Positions 45,273 through 57,200 of a stretch of 64,000 nucleotides of DNA are shown in pieces (within the stretch, counting starts at the first letter, position 1; each line of letters opens with the position of its first letter). The stretch is from Colocasia esculenta (lineage: Eukaryota > Streptophyta > Magnoliopsida > Alismatales > Araceae). The translations under genes and the position numbers were made by a program. A model generated the notes under the pieces. It had not been told where the DNA came from and searched no databases. It saw only the letters and a program-made list of their open reading frames with translations. Where the stretch lies: NCBI GenBank assembly GCA_014218235.1, contig JACBKR010001245.1, positions 558,001-622,000 on the forward strand, read 5' to 3'.

Positions 45273-46497
45273 GAGGGTGTCCAGAATGATGACACAAACC
45301 TCTATGGTGTACATAGTACCGGGACAAATCTCGAGCACAAATGTGCCTGGCTCACAAAGAACTTGTGGTATCTAACTGGAGAGGTATTTTGGCCGGACCA
45401 CCAAACTTGAAAAACCATGACAACTCATAAACCCTTAGTATCGGTTACTGAACCACACCGTGAAACCTGACATTTGCATCCGCTAAGCCATTCATTCATA
45501 AACCACATCCTCTTGTTCACATGAACATATTCAGCGTAACAAGCAATATCATCTACTTAATGGTAAATTGAACCATTCCATTTTTCCTTGCTAACACATT
45601 GATTTACACCTTAAACATTAATTACATGTCTTACTATATACTCTACGATATTCATAACCGATCATATTATCAATAGATTACTCATTCTCTTCAAAACCAT
45701 ATGGAAACCTTCTTAACAAAACTTTAACTCATTAAATCAAGAGAAAACCCAAGTCGGGCCTCCAAGGGACCCATACTACCAAACACAACGTTAAAGCCTT
45801 CGGGAAGAAGAATGCGAAGGGCCCGGTGATCGCGTTAAAAATGCGATGGCCAGATAGACCACATTCTCAAATGAGAATGCGATGGGGTCAAAGGCCATAA
45901 CAATAATGCGATGGCTCGACCCGTTGCCTTTTCAGATAGAAAATGCATTCTTCCGTTCTCACCCAAAAACCTTCACAAAACTTCTACAAACCATATAAAC
46001 TATCTAGAAACCATGCACACATACCATTTCATGATTTTCATACTTTAAATCAAACATACAAAGCAACCAAACAGAGAAATCTCCCTACCAAGCGAAGAAC
46101 TCGAAGAACACTCCTTGCACTCTGGACAAACTACCTCGCATTGAAACCACGACTTTTCAGATCAAAATCACCCAGAATCTCCGCAAAGCCCCTCTTCTCG
46201 GCCGAACAGAGCTCCTTGCTCTGTTTGGCCACCAAATTGCCTTTAAAGGAATCATAAATGAGAACGCGATGTAGGCGATCATCGCGTTATGAATGTTGCG
46301 TACCTGATCGACATGTTTAGAAACCTGACGTGCCACACGTCGCTCAAAACGACAAACAACCACAGAAATCGGTGCGGAGAACACGATGTGGGCGGGGGAT
46401 GCCTTTAGAATGCGACACACTCTCCCGTCACATTCTCAAATAAAGAACTAATGGACTGTTTGGTCTAGAACTTTCGACCCATAACACCGACGTAACA
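45273..46497 (-). mobile_element. LTR family B, inverted copy B3, right part
   Basis: Reverse-complement homology to LTR B2 (about 42400-43795), ending TGTTACGTCGGTG in the element's own orientation at 46497. Together with 22002-22171 it makes one inverted LTR into which element B inserted. It contains perfect small stems such as CATTCTCA/TGAGAATG (45862-45879). The outer flanks do not match as a target-site duplication. Confidence 0.65.
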
Positions 46498-46724
46498 TGC
46501 CAAAATCACAATTAAGGCCCAATGGCTACACATTGGTTCGAGGCACCATACCAAAACCAATAATATTGGACAATCGGAACGCGACAATATTGCTTCCCCT
46601 GAATTGTTGCTTGTCAAATCTTCACACAATCTCCTTATCTATCCACCTATTTAACATCATATGTCGACATGTGAACCAAAAAATTGACTCATGCATTTTA
46701 GCTATCGACTTATGAACATCATCT

Positions 46725-47040
46725 CACTACAAGAAAAAATGACGAATCATTTTTCTATAAGAATAATTTGTTGTATATTCACGTTTTTTATGTGACTGTA
46801 TGATTTACTGTATGCATAGATTCTATGTATGCAAGAAAAATCATTTATACTTACCCTTGATGTTATGGAGTTTTGTCCGTAGAATAGTTGAATATTTATA
46901 CGGTGTTAAGTGAGCTTATATACTTACGTTTATTTTGTTACGAAAGACTAGTCGTAAGAATAGATGCACTATTATAATATTTATATAATAGGAAACCGTA
47001 AGAAAAGAGTTGGTGATTTTGCAATGTGGGAAAATTTCAG
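46725..47040 (+). mobile_element. CACTA-like terminus (one end only)
   Basis: Begins CACTACAAGAAAAAATGACG, followed by A/T-rich DNA with imperfect direct and inverted words. No opposite end or transposase was found downstream. Confidence 0.45.
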
Positions 47041-47154
47041 GCCCCCAAACTTCATCCGCATCCAACTCTTTTTTAATTATTTATATACATAATCATTCTT
47101 TTTCCCCTCGGCACAAAAAAAACCAAGTCCCTACCGTTGTTGCCCCCCTCTCCG

Positions 47155-47745
47155 TCCCTTTAGCCGGGCCGGCCCGAAGGTCCGGTGGCCCGGCCCAGTT
47201 TTTATACGGGCTGATCCGAAGATCTGGTGGCCCGACCCGGCCCATATTATTATTTATTTTTTTTTAAATTTTGAGCGCGGCCCCGCCTGATGAAGATTGG
47301 GCTGAGCTCATGCTTGGCTCGGCTCGGTCCGGGCGGCCCGAAGGCACGTTAATTTTTTTTTAAAAAAAAATAAGTGATACGGGTAATAATTCTAATATCA
47401 AAAATTTAGATTAAAAATTATATTGTGGAATTATGTTTAATGACTTATATTTATTTCATATTTATAATAATTAAAAATAATTTATTTAAGTTATTCTAAT
47501 ATTTTTTTATGTTGTTATGATTCAATGAATATCAATTTTATTGTAAAAATAAATAAATACTAATAGTAATACTTAAAAAAAATAAAATCGGACCGGGCCG
47601 GGCCTGAGCTGGGCCTTACATAATCGTCCCGGGCCGAGCCAAGTTTCTAAAAACCGGGCCTCGTCCCGAGCCGGCCGGTTAGAGACCAAGCTGGATCTGG
47701 ACCAACCTAGGCCCGGTCCAGACCCGGCCCATTGCCACCCCTACC
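47155..47745. mobile_element. GC-palindromic hAT-like element, degenerate
   Basis: GC-rich inverted arms (gccgggccggcccgaagg left; ggcccggtccagacccggcc right) flank an A/T-rich middle. The right end, GGCCCATTGCCACCCCT, is the reverse complement of the GGGGTGGCAATGGGCC border of common plant hAT-like MITEs. The left border is less clear, so no duplication is given. Confidence 0.5.
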
Positions 47746-48137
47746 GTCCTCTACCCTCGGCTCCTGTTGTTACCAATCATATAGTACATAGGTTATAATA
47801 TATAATTTTAATAATTATAATTCTTTAGTTTAATATTTTTTATAAATATTAAACATAAACATCTGACAGGAATTTTTTCTGAGCCTTTCTTCAGTCTCCA
47901 GGTTCTAAGTTGTGACGCACTTGGCCAGGTTTTTATATTATTATAATGTTAGCAACATCTTGAAAATAAATATATTAACTATAATTTTTTATGATAAGTA
48001 TTTTATATTTATATTTTAAATTTACATAATATATTTAAAAATTTCCCCATCCTTGAAGCCGTGGCCAATAAATTTGCGCTTTTTTTTTTCAGCTCGCGCG
48101 CCCTTTTAAAAGAATACTAAGCAAGCGGAGCGCCCCA

Positions 48138-48179
48138 ACCCCCCCCCCCCCCCCCCCCCCCCCCCCACCCCCCCCCCCC
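48138..48179. repeat. Poly-C tract
   Basis: About 40 bases of C with one A interruption and a T at the end. Tract length is likely to be unreliable in assembly. Confidence 0.9.
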
Positions 48180-49021
48180 TACTCGGGCCACTCCCTCGCT
48201 CCCTTTTCTCCGGCGTCCCCCAATCACAGAGTGAGAGGAGGGGGCCAATCCCCTCCGGCGCCTCCTCCTCCTCTCTCTCTTTCTCTGCCCCCCTCCGGTG
48301 CCTTCTCCTCCGCCTCTGGAGCGGTATTTCGGATAAAGCCCCAAGTTCCATTCTCAGAAATCGTAAGAACACGTCTTTCTGTCCATGCCCTTTGCTGTGG
48401 GGTTCGTCTAGGTGGTCCGATGTACTTGTGCTGCTGTCAACTGCGGAGGGCCATTGCAAGGGGGGCCAACATCTGCAGGGGCAGTGGGGGGGCGGTGGAG
48501 GTGTTTTGGGGGTCTGCAGTGACCACCGGGGTTGTTGCAGTGGCCGGTGGGGGTTTGCACGCAGGGTGTAGTGGGGGTTGTGCCCAGAGGGGTGTTTTGG
48601 GGGTCTGCAGTGACCACTGGGGTTGTTGCAGTGGCCGGTGGGGGTTTGCACGCAGGGTGTTGTGGGGGTTGTGCCCAGAGGGGTTTTGAAGCCTATGCAT
48701 AGGTTTAATTATCTCATTGAAATAAGATCCTAGGTAAGTCAGATTATTCATCTAATCCAACTGCAGAAATAGTGGGATTGGATGAAAGCTTAAAGCATCA
48801 AGTTCGTCACTATACATAAAAAGTTTAGTATTGTTGCTTTTACTTTAGCTTAAACATCTACTAGAAAACTGTAGAAACTAGGAGCTGTCGAGCATAGACC
48901 GCAAGTCCATTCCTCATCATGGGATTTGGTTGCTCTTTGTTCTTTTATTTCGTCTTCTATTTCAAGATGTGTTGACATTTTCTTCTATTTGCTGAGTTCT
49001 CTTTGTCTTGGTTATGAGCAG
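48180..49021 (+). other. GC-rich leader-like region before the PFP pseudogene
   Basis: Pyrimidine-rich, leader-like DNA at 48180-48360 could be the 5' untranslated region of the PFP gene copy. I cannot identify a first coding exon. A 91 bp tandem duplication occupies 48501-48682. Confidence 0.35.
48501..48682. repeat. 91 bp tandem duplication
   Basis: The unit starting gtgttttgggggtctgcag at 48501-48591 is repeated with few differences at 48592-48682. The ORFs across it read the same Gly/Val/Cys-rich peptide twice and are not considered real. Confidence 0.85.
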
Positions 49022-50273
49022 GGTACAACCGTTAGGGTCAAATTTGGTGATCACACAACTACAGATCCATCAAGTGAGCATGTCATAAGTTGGTTGTTTC
49101 CATTCACATATGGGCAACCTTTGGCTCACTTTCTGAGGGCAATGGCCAAGGTCCCTGATGCTCAGCATCATTATGGAGTATCCAGCCATAAGGCAAGTGC
49201 GGATTGACTATATCTGTTTTACTTTATATTCATTTGTAGAAAGCATTTCTGAACTATATACTTTTGTTGCAGGTGCTTGTCTTCTGTATGGGGTTTAGCT
49301 CCTCTGTTAAGCTGGTCTTTTCTATTGAGCGGTTTGTACTGGATTTGTTGCTTATGAGTACCTTTTTTGTCACATAGAGGAAACACATGTCCTGCATAGG
49401 GAAGGTGTCTCTACTGGCAAAATTTCTTGCCAACTTTCACCATGGGTGGCATCTTCTTTGTTTGTGTTTCTCCCTCCCTTCATAAGAAGACAGGTTCCTT
49501 TCTGTTCGTAGTAGACTTAAGAACTTTGTTGTGTCCTTTCCTGTTACTGTCTTTGTTTATCTGGTCCTTACAGATAACTTTTGATCCCTGTGTTTGCTTC
49601 TCCCAGAATTTAATGAGTCCACACAATTGTCTCATGTGAAAGAAAAAGCATCATGTACATTCCCATAATTAGCCTGTGATGGGTTAATTTATATGTGTGG
49701 TTTTCTCAAATTGAGAACTTTTGGCCCAGCTAGTGGAACAGAAATAAAAAGCATTTGATGATCCTAAATTCAGTTACACACTGCAGCCCTGATTGACTGT
49801 TCGGAAATAATGTTCTTACTAATGATGGAGCATGCACGAGAACTAAAAATCTTTATTCATAGTTAAACATTCTTACAGCAATGCATTATGTGTTTGTCAT
49901 TTCTAATTTAAAAATGATCATTTTTTGACTTTTCTTTTGTTGTTGATTCTGTGGAATATGGGCAACCATATTTTTTATTTATTTATTTAAAGATTATTTG
50001 TTCATATGAACTTCTTATGGATGGAAAACTGGGTGTTCATTTATGGGTCATTTGAATCTGGCTTGTGTTCTTCTTGATAAGCTGGATATGCTTTCTATCC
50101 TGAAAGGGGTGGGCATGGGGTCGTGGAGCCAGCTCAATTGGGAAAGCATACGAGTAGGTTCTCTAATGCTTGCATGATTGGTTATTACATATTTTAAATG
50201 GCCAAAATGCAATTTTAGCTGCACCCTTCTGAGGCGTCACCTCACCCTTGGACTATTAGTATGTTTTAAGTAA

Positions 50274-50287
50274 ATGAATCTACCTAT
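50274..50287. other. Target-site duplication of the RTE LINE, left
   Basis: ATGAATCTACCTAT occurs here and again at 56947-56960, directly after the (ATG)n tail. Confidence 0.85.
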
Positions 50288-50378
50288 GACCTTAGGTGAA
50301 TGTAGTAAAACAACTCTTATGTGAATCTAAAGGCAAAAGGAATGTAGTAAGAGAGATTTGGTGGTGGAGTGAGGATAT

Positions 50379-52461
50379 ATATATATTTTTGGTAATGGCC
50401 AAAGCTGGCCGAGGTATTTTATTAATAATCAAAGATTTTGACAACCAGAGGCAAAGCCAAATACAGATCGACAGCAGAAAAAGGACTATCTAAAACTCCA
50501 TAGAAGATCTATCCCACGAGTGGGTTCGCCGAAGAACAGCCCGAGGGCGTAAGCCTGGTCGACGTGAGGAACGCTCCATGTCTTCTTCATCCGAATCCAT
50601 TTATGATGCCTCTTGATCAAATCGAAACCCAGGCATGAAAATATTTTCAGCTTTAGCAAGATCTGCAACGGACGCAAACTTCATACTCAAATCTGAATTT
50701 GATGCTTGATCAGGTATGTGAATAGCATGTACGCACAGGGCTAGGAGAACGTTCACGGGTGATCGGTAAACAAATCTTAACTCCCCCCTTGCAGCCTAAT
50801 CGTAAGATCCGACGTCCAGAAGACGACCCACTGGAAGGGGGATTGAAGTTCACTCCCACAGTAAACTTCCCCATTGTGGACGAGGATTGACACACCACCT
50901 GTGCAAAAGTCATGGAAGAAGATGCCCAAGCAATATTGGGATCCGCAACGACTACCATCCTAGGGGAATATTCCTCCACTTGCACAACTCCCTCCACCTG
51001 TAAAGGATGCTGTTCGCTAACCATAATGCAGGTATTTGCTTCCTCATGAGTAGAAGATGCCACCATTATTGGGCCCAGCGATGGCCCATCATCCTTAGCA
51101 GATCGAGGTAATGGAGCTGGCCCAAGAACTTCAACAGTAGCTGGTAAAAGATTGGCGCTGTGCGACTGGGAAAGGATCTCCACCGCACCGCCAGCAGGCA
51201 GCCCATCCTCATCTGGCGCAAGGATCCTGCATGGGATCGAATTGGACATATTCGGCTTCCGCATGCCACCCTTTGAAATTTCCGTTGAAAGGGGCTGCGT
51301 ATCTCAATCCTTTGAAAGTTCTGTGGAAGGCGCCAGCGTGTCCCCATCCCTGCTAGGATTGAGGGCGATAATTCTGGGATTGTTTTTGGCAATAGAAGCG
51401 ACCAGCGGCGCCACCATGACACCTGTTTCGCCGGCGGCGACTTCCGCATCCCCTTCCAGAGGAACGGAGACCACAGGAGCACCATGATCCTGGTTTTCCA
51501 AGATGGAGGTAACCGGCACAGAGCGGAAGCAATGAAGAGTCGAACTGTCTGCTAAATCCACATGGTCAGGAAGCTCACCAACACCTTCATGCACTGCAGG
51601 CCCTTCACAAAGCGGGACCCAAGCCCTATGGGGGTTAGGATTCACAGTAATAACCGGAGTTTTCCTTTGGTTGCCTCCTCCCGTAGATCGACAGGCATCA
51701 TTAGAATGACCAAGTTGATGGCAGGAGAAGTAATAAAGAGGTAGATTTATGTAGGTAATGCCTTGTTAATAACCTCTAAAATCCCCCATTCCAATCCACA
51801 GTCTATCCGGCCTTGGTTTGGAGAGATCAAGTTCAATACATACACGAGCTGCCTAGTATTAAGGAGTTCAGCAGCATGAGCGATTTGTAAAACCGGACCA
51901 ATATTACCTGCGATGGAAGCTAGCAATTTCTTCTGGTAAAGATTGATGGGAAGCTCAGGGAACTCCACCCACACCGGGACAACAGTAGGATTCTCTGAGG
52001 GCTTGAAGAGCGGTGTCCACTTGAAGAACTGAAAGAGTTTGCCTTGTACGTATATGGATTCACGAAGAAGCACCTTCAGGTAGTCGTCTTGACACTTGAA
52101 ACGCAACAAGAGATGCATGTTATCCATGGCACTAATCACAAAAGGTTCCTTGATATCACACCTGGAAACAAGATGCGAATGGATCTCGGGGAATGCCGGC
52201 CTCCCGAACGTTGTCTTTGCAATAACGGAGAAGAGGAACAGTTTGAGGGATGCTTCCATCTCCTCTTTAGAGAAGAACACCGCCGGCTCACCATGATCCG
52301 TAAAGGCTGGAAGATGAACATCTGTAACTGCATCGGGAAGAACTAGGGAAGCAGCAACCACCTTAGCAAAAGATAGGCCACCCGTCGGAGGTGACCCCCC
52401 CGGGGGTAGCCATGGCCGGCCAACCCCACTAAGATCAGAGGAAAAAACGCAGGTGGAGACC
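50379..52461 (-). mobile_element. ORF1-only L1-type insertion
   Basis: A 2083 bp insertion lies inside the RTE LINE, flanked by a perfect 15 bp duplication GTGGAGTGAGGATAT at 50364-50378 and 52462-52476. It carries L1-type ORF1 on the minus strand but no endonuclease or reverse transcriptase. Its 3' end on that strand reads ...TTACCAAAAATATATATAT, a TA-rich tail instead of pure poly(A). Complete borders with no ORF2 make it a non-autonomous derivative moved by other LINE machinery. Confidence 0.85.
50710..52361 (-). pseudogene. L1-type ORF1 protein with DUF4283 and zinc knuckle (frameshift, one stop)
   Basis: Minus-strand reading starts at 52361. The first 204 codons form a DUF4283-type domain with LLRFKCQDDYLKVL, PVWVEFPELPINLY and YVLNLISPNQGRID. 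At about 51745 the frame shifts by one base. The next phase gives a zinc knuckle, CHQLGHSNDAC (about 51692-51724). It then runs on as a Pro/Ser/Val-rich tail to 50710, with one in-frame TGA at 51304-51306. ORF1 proteins bind element RNA. The rest of the insertion (50379-50709) holds a short acidic frame and a 3' untranslated region. Confidence 0.75.
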
Positions 52462-53332
52462 GTGGAGTGAGGATATTCAAAATACTATTAGGGTTAAAAG
52501 AGATTGTTTTAAGGCTTGATAAAGTAACAAAAGTATCAAACTTTAGAAGCTTATAAAATAGCTAAAAAGAGGGCTAAAAGAATAGTTAGTGAAGTTAAAT
52601 CAAAGGCGTTGAAGAATTATATAATAAATTAGGAACTCGAGAGGGTGAAAAGATATATTTAAATTTGCTAAATTAAGAGAAAAGAAAAGTATAGATCTAG
52701 ATCATGTTTGTTGTATTAAAGATGAAGATCAAAAAATTTTAGTTAAAGATCTAGAGGTTAAAGAGAGATGGTGTAGCTATTTTCAGAAATTACTTAATAG
52801 AGATTGTTTTAAGAATGTCTCTTTAGAAGAGAATCATGAGTCAACAAAATATGATAAATATCAATATTTCAAGCGTATTAAGATGTCAGAAGTGAGTGAT
52901 GCTTTAGGAAAAATGAAATTGGGTAAGGTCTTAGGATTGGATGGCATACTTATTGAAGTGTGGAAAATCTTAGGAGACATTGGTATTAAGTGATTAACTA
53001 AACTTTTCAATAAAATTTTGAAAGAACAGAGAATGTCAGAAGAACGGAGAAAAAATGTCGTAGTTCCTTTTTATAAAAATAAAGGGGATATTCAAAATTG
53101 TAATAATTATCGTAGAATTAAGTTTGAGTCATACTATATGAAACTTTGAGAAAGAGTAATCGAGAAACGAATGTGATGTGAAGCTCTGGAGGGGAGGGGG
53201 AGTGGTCCCCCCTTTCCCCCTTGCACATCGTGTGCAGGGGCTCCAAAAAAGGCCGTCTGGCCTATTTTGGAAGGGGAAACCCCCCTCCTTCCCTTCTTCT
53301 TCCCCCTCCCGTAAGCCACCGCTTCCCCCGAG

Positions 53333-53421
53333 CTCTCTCTCTCGTGTTCTCTCTCTCTCATGTTCGCTCTCTGTGTTTCTCTCCCTCTCCCTCTTTGCTC
53401 TCTCTCTCTCTCTCTGTCGTT

Positions 53422-53491
<70 letters not shown>

Positions 53492-53500
53492 GTCTGTCTC
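53333..53500. repeat. (CT)n-rich tract
   Basis: Interrupted CT microsatellite. The Ser-Leu and Arg-Glu open frames through it on both strands are artefacts. Confidence 0.9.
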
Positions 53501-54179
53501 TGCTTGCCACGGCTGCTGTCGTCGGTGGCCATGGGGGACCCCGCCGTCGGGGTCGTGCAGTGAGAGGATCTCCGCCGCCGTGCCGCCGCTGCCACCGTCG
53601 TGCCCCGCCATCGCCGCCGCCCCCTTCCTTCCCTGTTCGAGGTTGCACCGGAGGAAGGAGTTGCCGCACCGTCGCCGTCGAGCAGTTTTCGTCGCCGCCG
53701 TTCGTGCCGCCGACGGGTCCTACCGTCGAGGTAGGGACCCCTCCTCCCTCTACGACGTCGGCCGGAACCCCCCTCCCCACTGTGTTGCTGTAGAGCCCCT
53801 CCACCCTTCCTCTACTCCCGCTCTCTCTCTGTCTCCCTTTCTCTCTCCTGGCGCCGGCCATGGCCGGGGAGTGGCCGGTGGCGACCGGCGCCCCTCCCCG
53901 GCGTCGGCAGGGCGCGCCGACGATGGCCGGTGGCCCTCCCCCTTTCTCTTCCCTTCCTCCCCTCCTGTCGTAGAGACAGGGGATTGGTGGGAGGTTGTCG
54001 CACTGCATCAGCCGTAGCCTGCCCGACGTAGTGCGCCGAGGCGTGTGTGGCCTAGGGTTTGCGGCACATTGTGCTGGCAGGGTTTTGACCCCTTTTTGGG
54101 CCTTCCGGAGTTCGTTTTTTGCGTCGTTTTCGGCGTTAGGGTTGTCCCGGCTGCGCCAGTGGGCCACTCCGGGGTTGAC

Positions 54180-54515
54180 GACCACCGTACCAGGTTCCAT
54201 GATTTCCGGGTCCGCCTGAGTCGGCTCCGACAGGGCCGTTTGACCGTTCGACTCGGACAGTCGTACTGGGGTTTCTGACACCCACGGGGTGGGTTCCGAG
54301 GGCCGACAGACTGTCTGGGGTGGTAATATATGTCTTTTGAGTCATCGTACCGGGTTTCTCAATTTCTGGGCCCACCCGGGTCGGCTCCGACCGGGTCGAT
54401 GGGGCCGTTTGACCGTTCGACCCGGACAGTCGCGCTGGGGTTTCCGGTACCCGTGGGGTGAGTTCCGAGGGCCGACCGACTGTCCGAGGTGGTAATATAG
54501 GCTTTTCGAGGTTGA
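54180..54515. repeat. Tandem repeat, two units of about 165 bp
   Basis: Both units run from 'cgtacc(a/g)ggtt' through 'gggccgtttgaccgttcgac', 'cggacagtcg' and 'gagggccgac' to 'ggtggtaatata', with moderate divergence. Confidence 0.75.
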
Positions 54516-57200
54516 CCGTCAGTCGGGTAGTTTAGCGGATATGTTTCCGCACCGAGTTTCCGTTCCGTACTCGTGACGCCTGTGCTGACTTCCTAGCACT
54601 GCGCCTTACTAGTCTTCGCCCGGTGTTGCGACACTTGAGGGTTTGTTCTACCGCACGGTGCGCTTTTGGGTTGTTACCGTTCCTTGGGACCCCCGTCCTC
54701 GTGGGCCTGTTGAGGCTAGTCTCCGAGCCACGAGTGCATCCGTCGAGCGATTCTCCGGACGAAGGAGAAAACGGTGTTGGACAGCGGCGTTGAGTCGTTT
54801 GTTGAGCTCACTTAGTTGGTCTTGGTCCCGCAGAGTTTGGAGTGTCGCGGTGCGGACTAGCTAGTCCGTTCTCACTACCTCGCCCTACATGGTTCCGGAG
54901 CCGTGTCGGGAGGACAGGTGTGGGATTGTAGTCTGGCCAGACTACGACTTGTGGTTGTGTTTGTCCACGCGTCTCACTCCGATGGGAGGGGAGACCTGGA
55001 CTCGTGGTCGAGCGGTAAGACGCCGGTGGGCGCACCTGACCACTGACTAGTAGAGGTTGTGTTGTGGCTAGTGTGTGTTGTCCAGATGAGGGTTTTACCG
55101 TCTGCTTGTGTAGTTTTGTGGCGTGCTCGGAGCACGTTTACCGAGGTTGAGATTGTGCGTTGTTGTGCCGTGTTGGCGGTACTTGGGGACTTGAGTACTT
55201 TTCGTTTATTTATTTCAGTACTTGCTCACTTGTGTTATTATTTTATCATATTACCTGCTCAGTTAGTAGTCTTGTTACTTGAGTTACCACCGCCCTTCCA
55301 CTTGGTGTAGTTAGCTTGTTTATTTTAGTACCACTGTTCTTTGTACCTAGTTTAGCTGTGTTGTTCTTGTTTCCGCTGTCGAACCGGTGAGGGGTTGGGT
55401 TCCCTGTTGGGTTTTGTTCGCGAAGCTCATCCCCCCCTTACTTCCTTCCAGGTTTGAGCTCGAGGGAGCCGATGCTCGTGTTCGGACGGTCTGCGTTGTG
55501 CCGCTTGTGGTCAGCAGTGTTAGCAGTGGTTAGTATTTCCTTTTTGCACTTGAATTATTATATGGGGCATTATGTACATTCTTTCTTCCTCTGTTGTGTT
55601 TTTTTATATTGTTTAGCTATTGTAACTTGTTGTATATCTCACTAGACATATTTCTAACCCTTTCGGGTCTTCGGATCCATGGGTGGCGGTATAAGGGTTA
55701 GGTACTTGGAGGGTTTCGGGTATTGGATTCTTGGGTTGTTACATGCGATGTATGACTACTGTATTAGAAAATCAATTTGATTTTATGCTAAGTAGGTCTA
55801 CTACAGAAGCTATTTTTTTATTACGGCAGTTAATGGAGAAGTATAAAGAGATGAGATATATATATATATATATATATATAATATAATATATATTCTTGAT
55901 TTGGAGAAGGCATATGATCGAGTATCGAGAGATTTGATTTGGTGGACTTTAATGAAGAAGAGGTTTCTCAAAGATATGTTGATTTGATCCAGGATATGTA
56001 CGAGGGTGCCACTACTAGTGTAAGAACTATTGCTGGAGAGACTTGTGAATTTTCAGTCACGGTAGATTTTTATTAAGGTTTGCTGTAAGCCTGTATTTCT
56101 TTGCTCTGGTTATAGATGTGGTAACTAAGCAATTGCATGATGAATATCCCTTGTGTATGTTATTTGCGGATGATATTATCTTAATTGATGAGAGTATTGA
56201 TGGTTTAAATGTTAAGCTAGAAAGTTGAGGCATGTCTTGGAATCTAAAGGTTTTAAAATCAGGAGTAAGTCAGAGTTTATGTATTGTATTATAATAAGAG
56301 GGTATTACAGGAAGATATGATTCAAATTGATGGACAAGACATTCATAAGAGTAGTAGTTTTCGATACTTAAGTTCTATCATCCAAGAGAATGGGAAAATT
56401 TATGACGTGTGGCACGTATAATTAAGGTAGGTTGTAAAAATGGAGAAGTGCATCAGGAGTCCTCGCGATCGTCGTATACCAGTGAAATTTAAAAGAAAAA
56501 TTTATAGAATGGCAGTGAGATCTGCATTATATATGGTACTGAGTGTTGGACAGTACAAAGGATATATTACAAAATGTGTATGGCGGAGATGAGGATCCTG
56601 AGATGGATGTTGGTAAGACTAAGAAAAATAAGATTAGGAATGAGCGCTTATGTGAGGATTTGAAGATAGCTTCGATTGATAGAAAAATGAGAGAAAATAT
56701 ATTTAGGTGGTTTGGACACGTGCACCATCGCCTTAACTCGGCACCGGTTAAAAGATTTGATAAAATTTTAATAGATACAAGTAAAAGAGTTCGGGGAAGG
56801 CTTAAAATGAGATGGTGTGATGTTATTGGAAAGACTTGGACTTCTTGAGTTTAAACACGATTATAGCACTTGATAGAAATTTGTGACGGAAAAGAATTTA
56901 TGTAGCCGACCTCAAATAATGGGATAAGGCTCTAATGATGATGATGATGAATCTACCTATAACATTCCTGATATTTACTTCCTTCTGTTTAAGGCTTTTG
57001 GATTCTCACGAGCTAAATGACATTTTAATTCTAGGTCATTAAGACAGAATGCTGCAACATTTTTGATGAACGATATCTACAGAAATCCGGGACCATGTCA
57101 GTTTGATGGGCGTGGATGTGATGCCAAGACTATAACAGTGTGTATTGAAGATGAGGACTATATGGGTCGGATTAAGAAACTTTAAGAGTACCTGGATAAG

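Larger units (their letters stand above)
53172..55743. mobile_element. LTR-like insertion in the RTE LINE (about 2.57 kb)
   Basis: It interrupts the LINE between GAGAAACGAA and TGCGATGTATG, which join into a continuous reading. Borders are TGTGATGTG and GTTGTTACA; read from the right, the end is TGTAACAACCC, a common plant LTR start. No standard 5 bp duplication is present (the join is direct). Inside are a CT-rich tract (53333-53500), GC-rich DNA, a tandem repeat and T/G-rich DNA. No coding domain is recognised. A solo LTR is most likely; orientation is uncertain. Confidence 0.5.
50288..56946 (+). mobile_element. RTE-type LINE, 5'-truncated, decayed and interrupted
   Basis: LINE sequence is in three pieces: 50288-50378, 52477-53171 and 55744-56946. 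Decayed reverse transcriptase motifs are readable: KDIFKFAKLREKKSIDLD (about 52645), GKVLGLDGILIEVWKILGDI (about 52925), VVPFYKNKGDIQNCNNYR (about 53060) and LDLEKAYDRV (about 55890). The catalytic FADD is at 56163-56174. The C-terminus contains ENIFRWFGHVHHR (about 56695). The element ends in (ATG)n at 56937-56946. A 14 bp target-site duplication proves the borders. Many stops and frameshifts mean it is inactive. The endonuclease domain is missing, consistent with 5' truncation during insertion. Confidence 0.88.
49022..57200 (+). pseudogene. Pseudogene of pyrophosphate--fructose 6-phosphate 1-phosphotransferase, alpha subunit
   Basis: PFP reversibly phosphorylates fructose 6-phosphate with pyrophosphate in cytosolic glycolysis; the alpha subunit is regulatory. 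Exon 49022-49192 reads [20 protein letters not shown] and [11 protein letters not shown], then AKVPDAQ. An extra C at about 49166 shifts the frame; without it the exon would end at a GC-type donor. A decayed next exon starts at 49273 (VLVFC). A late exon, 57035-57200, reads [17 protein letters not shown] and [10 protein letters not shown], with a TAA at 57183-57185 where a Gln codon fits. The middle exons are absent, and an RTE LINE occupies the gap. Family assignment rests on remembered motifs and is strong for the first exon. Confidence 0.75.

Noticed and set aside
48106..48751. His/Pro-rich minus-strand frame and Gly-rich plus-strand frame
   Set aside because: They read a poly-C tract and a 91 bp tandem duplication; the peptide simply repeats.
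53129..54281. Open frames up to about 300 codons on both strands
   Set aside because: They run through the (CT)n tract and GC-rich LTR-like DNA, differ between overlapping frames and show no domain.
53172..55743. Helitron, because the insertion lacks an obvious target-site duplication and sits between A and T
   Set aside because: There is no 5' TC and no CTRR 3' end with a preceding hairpin; the TGTAAC-type border fits an LTR better.
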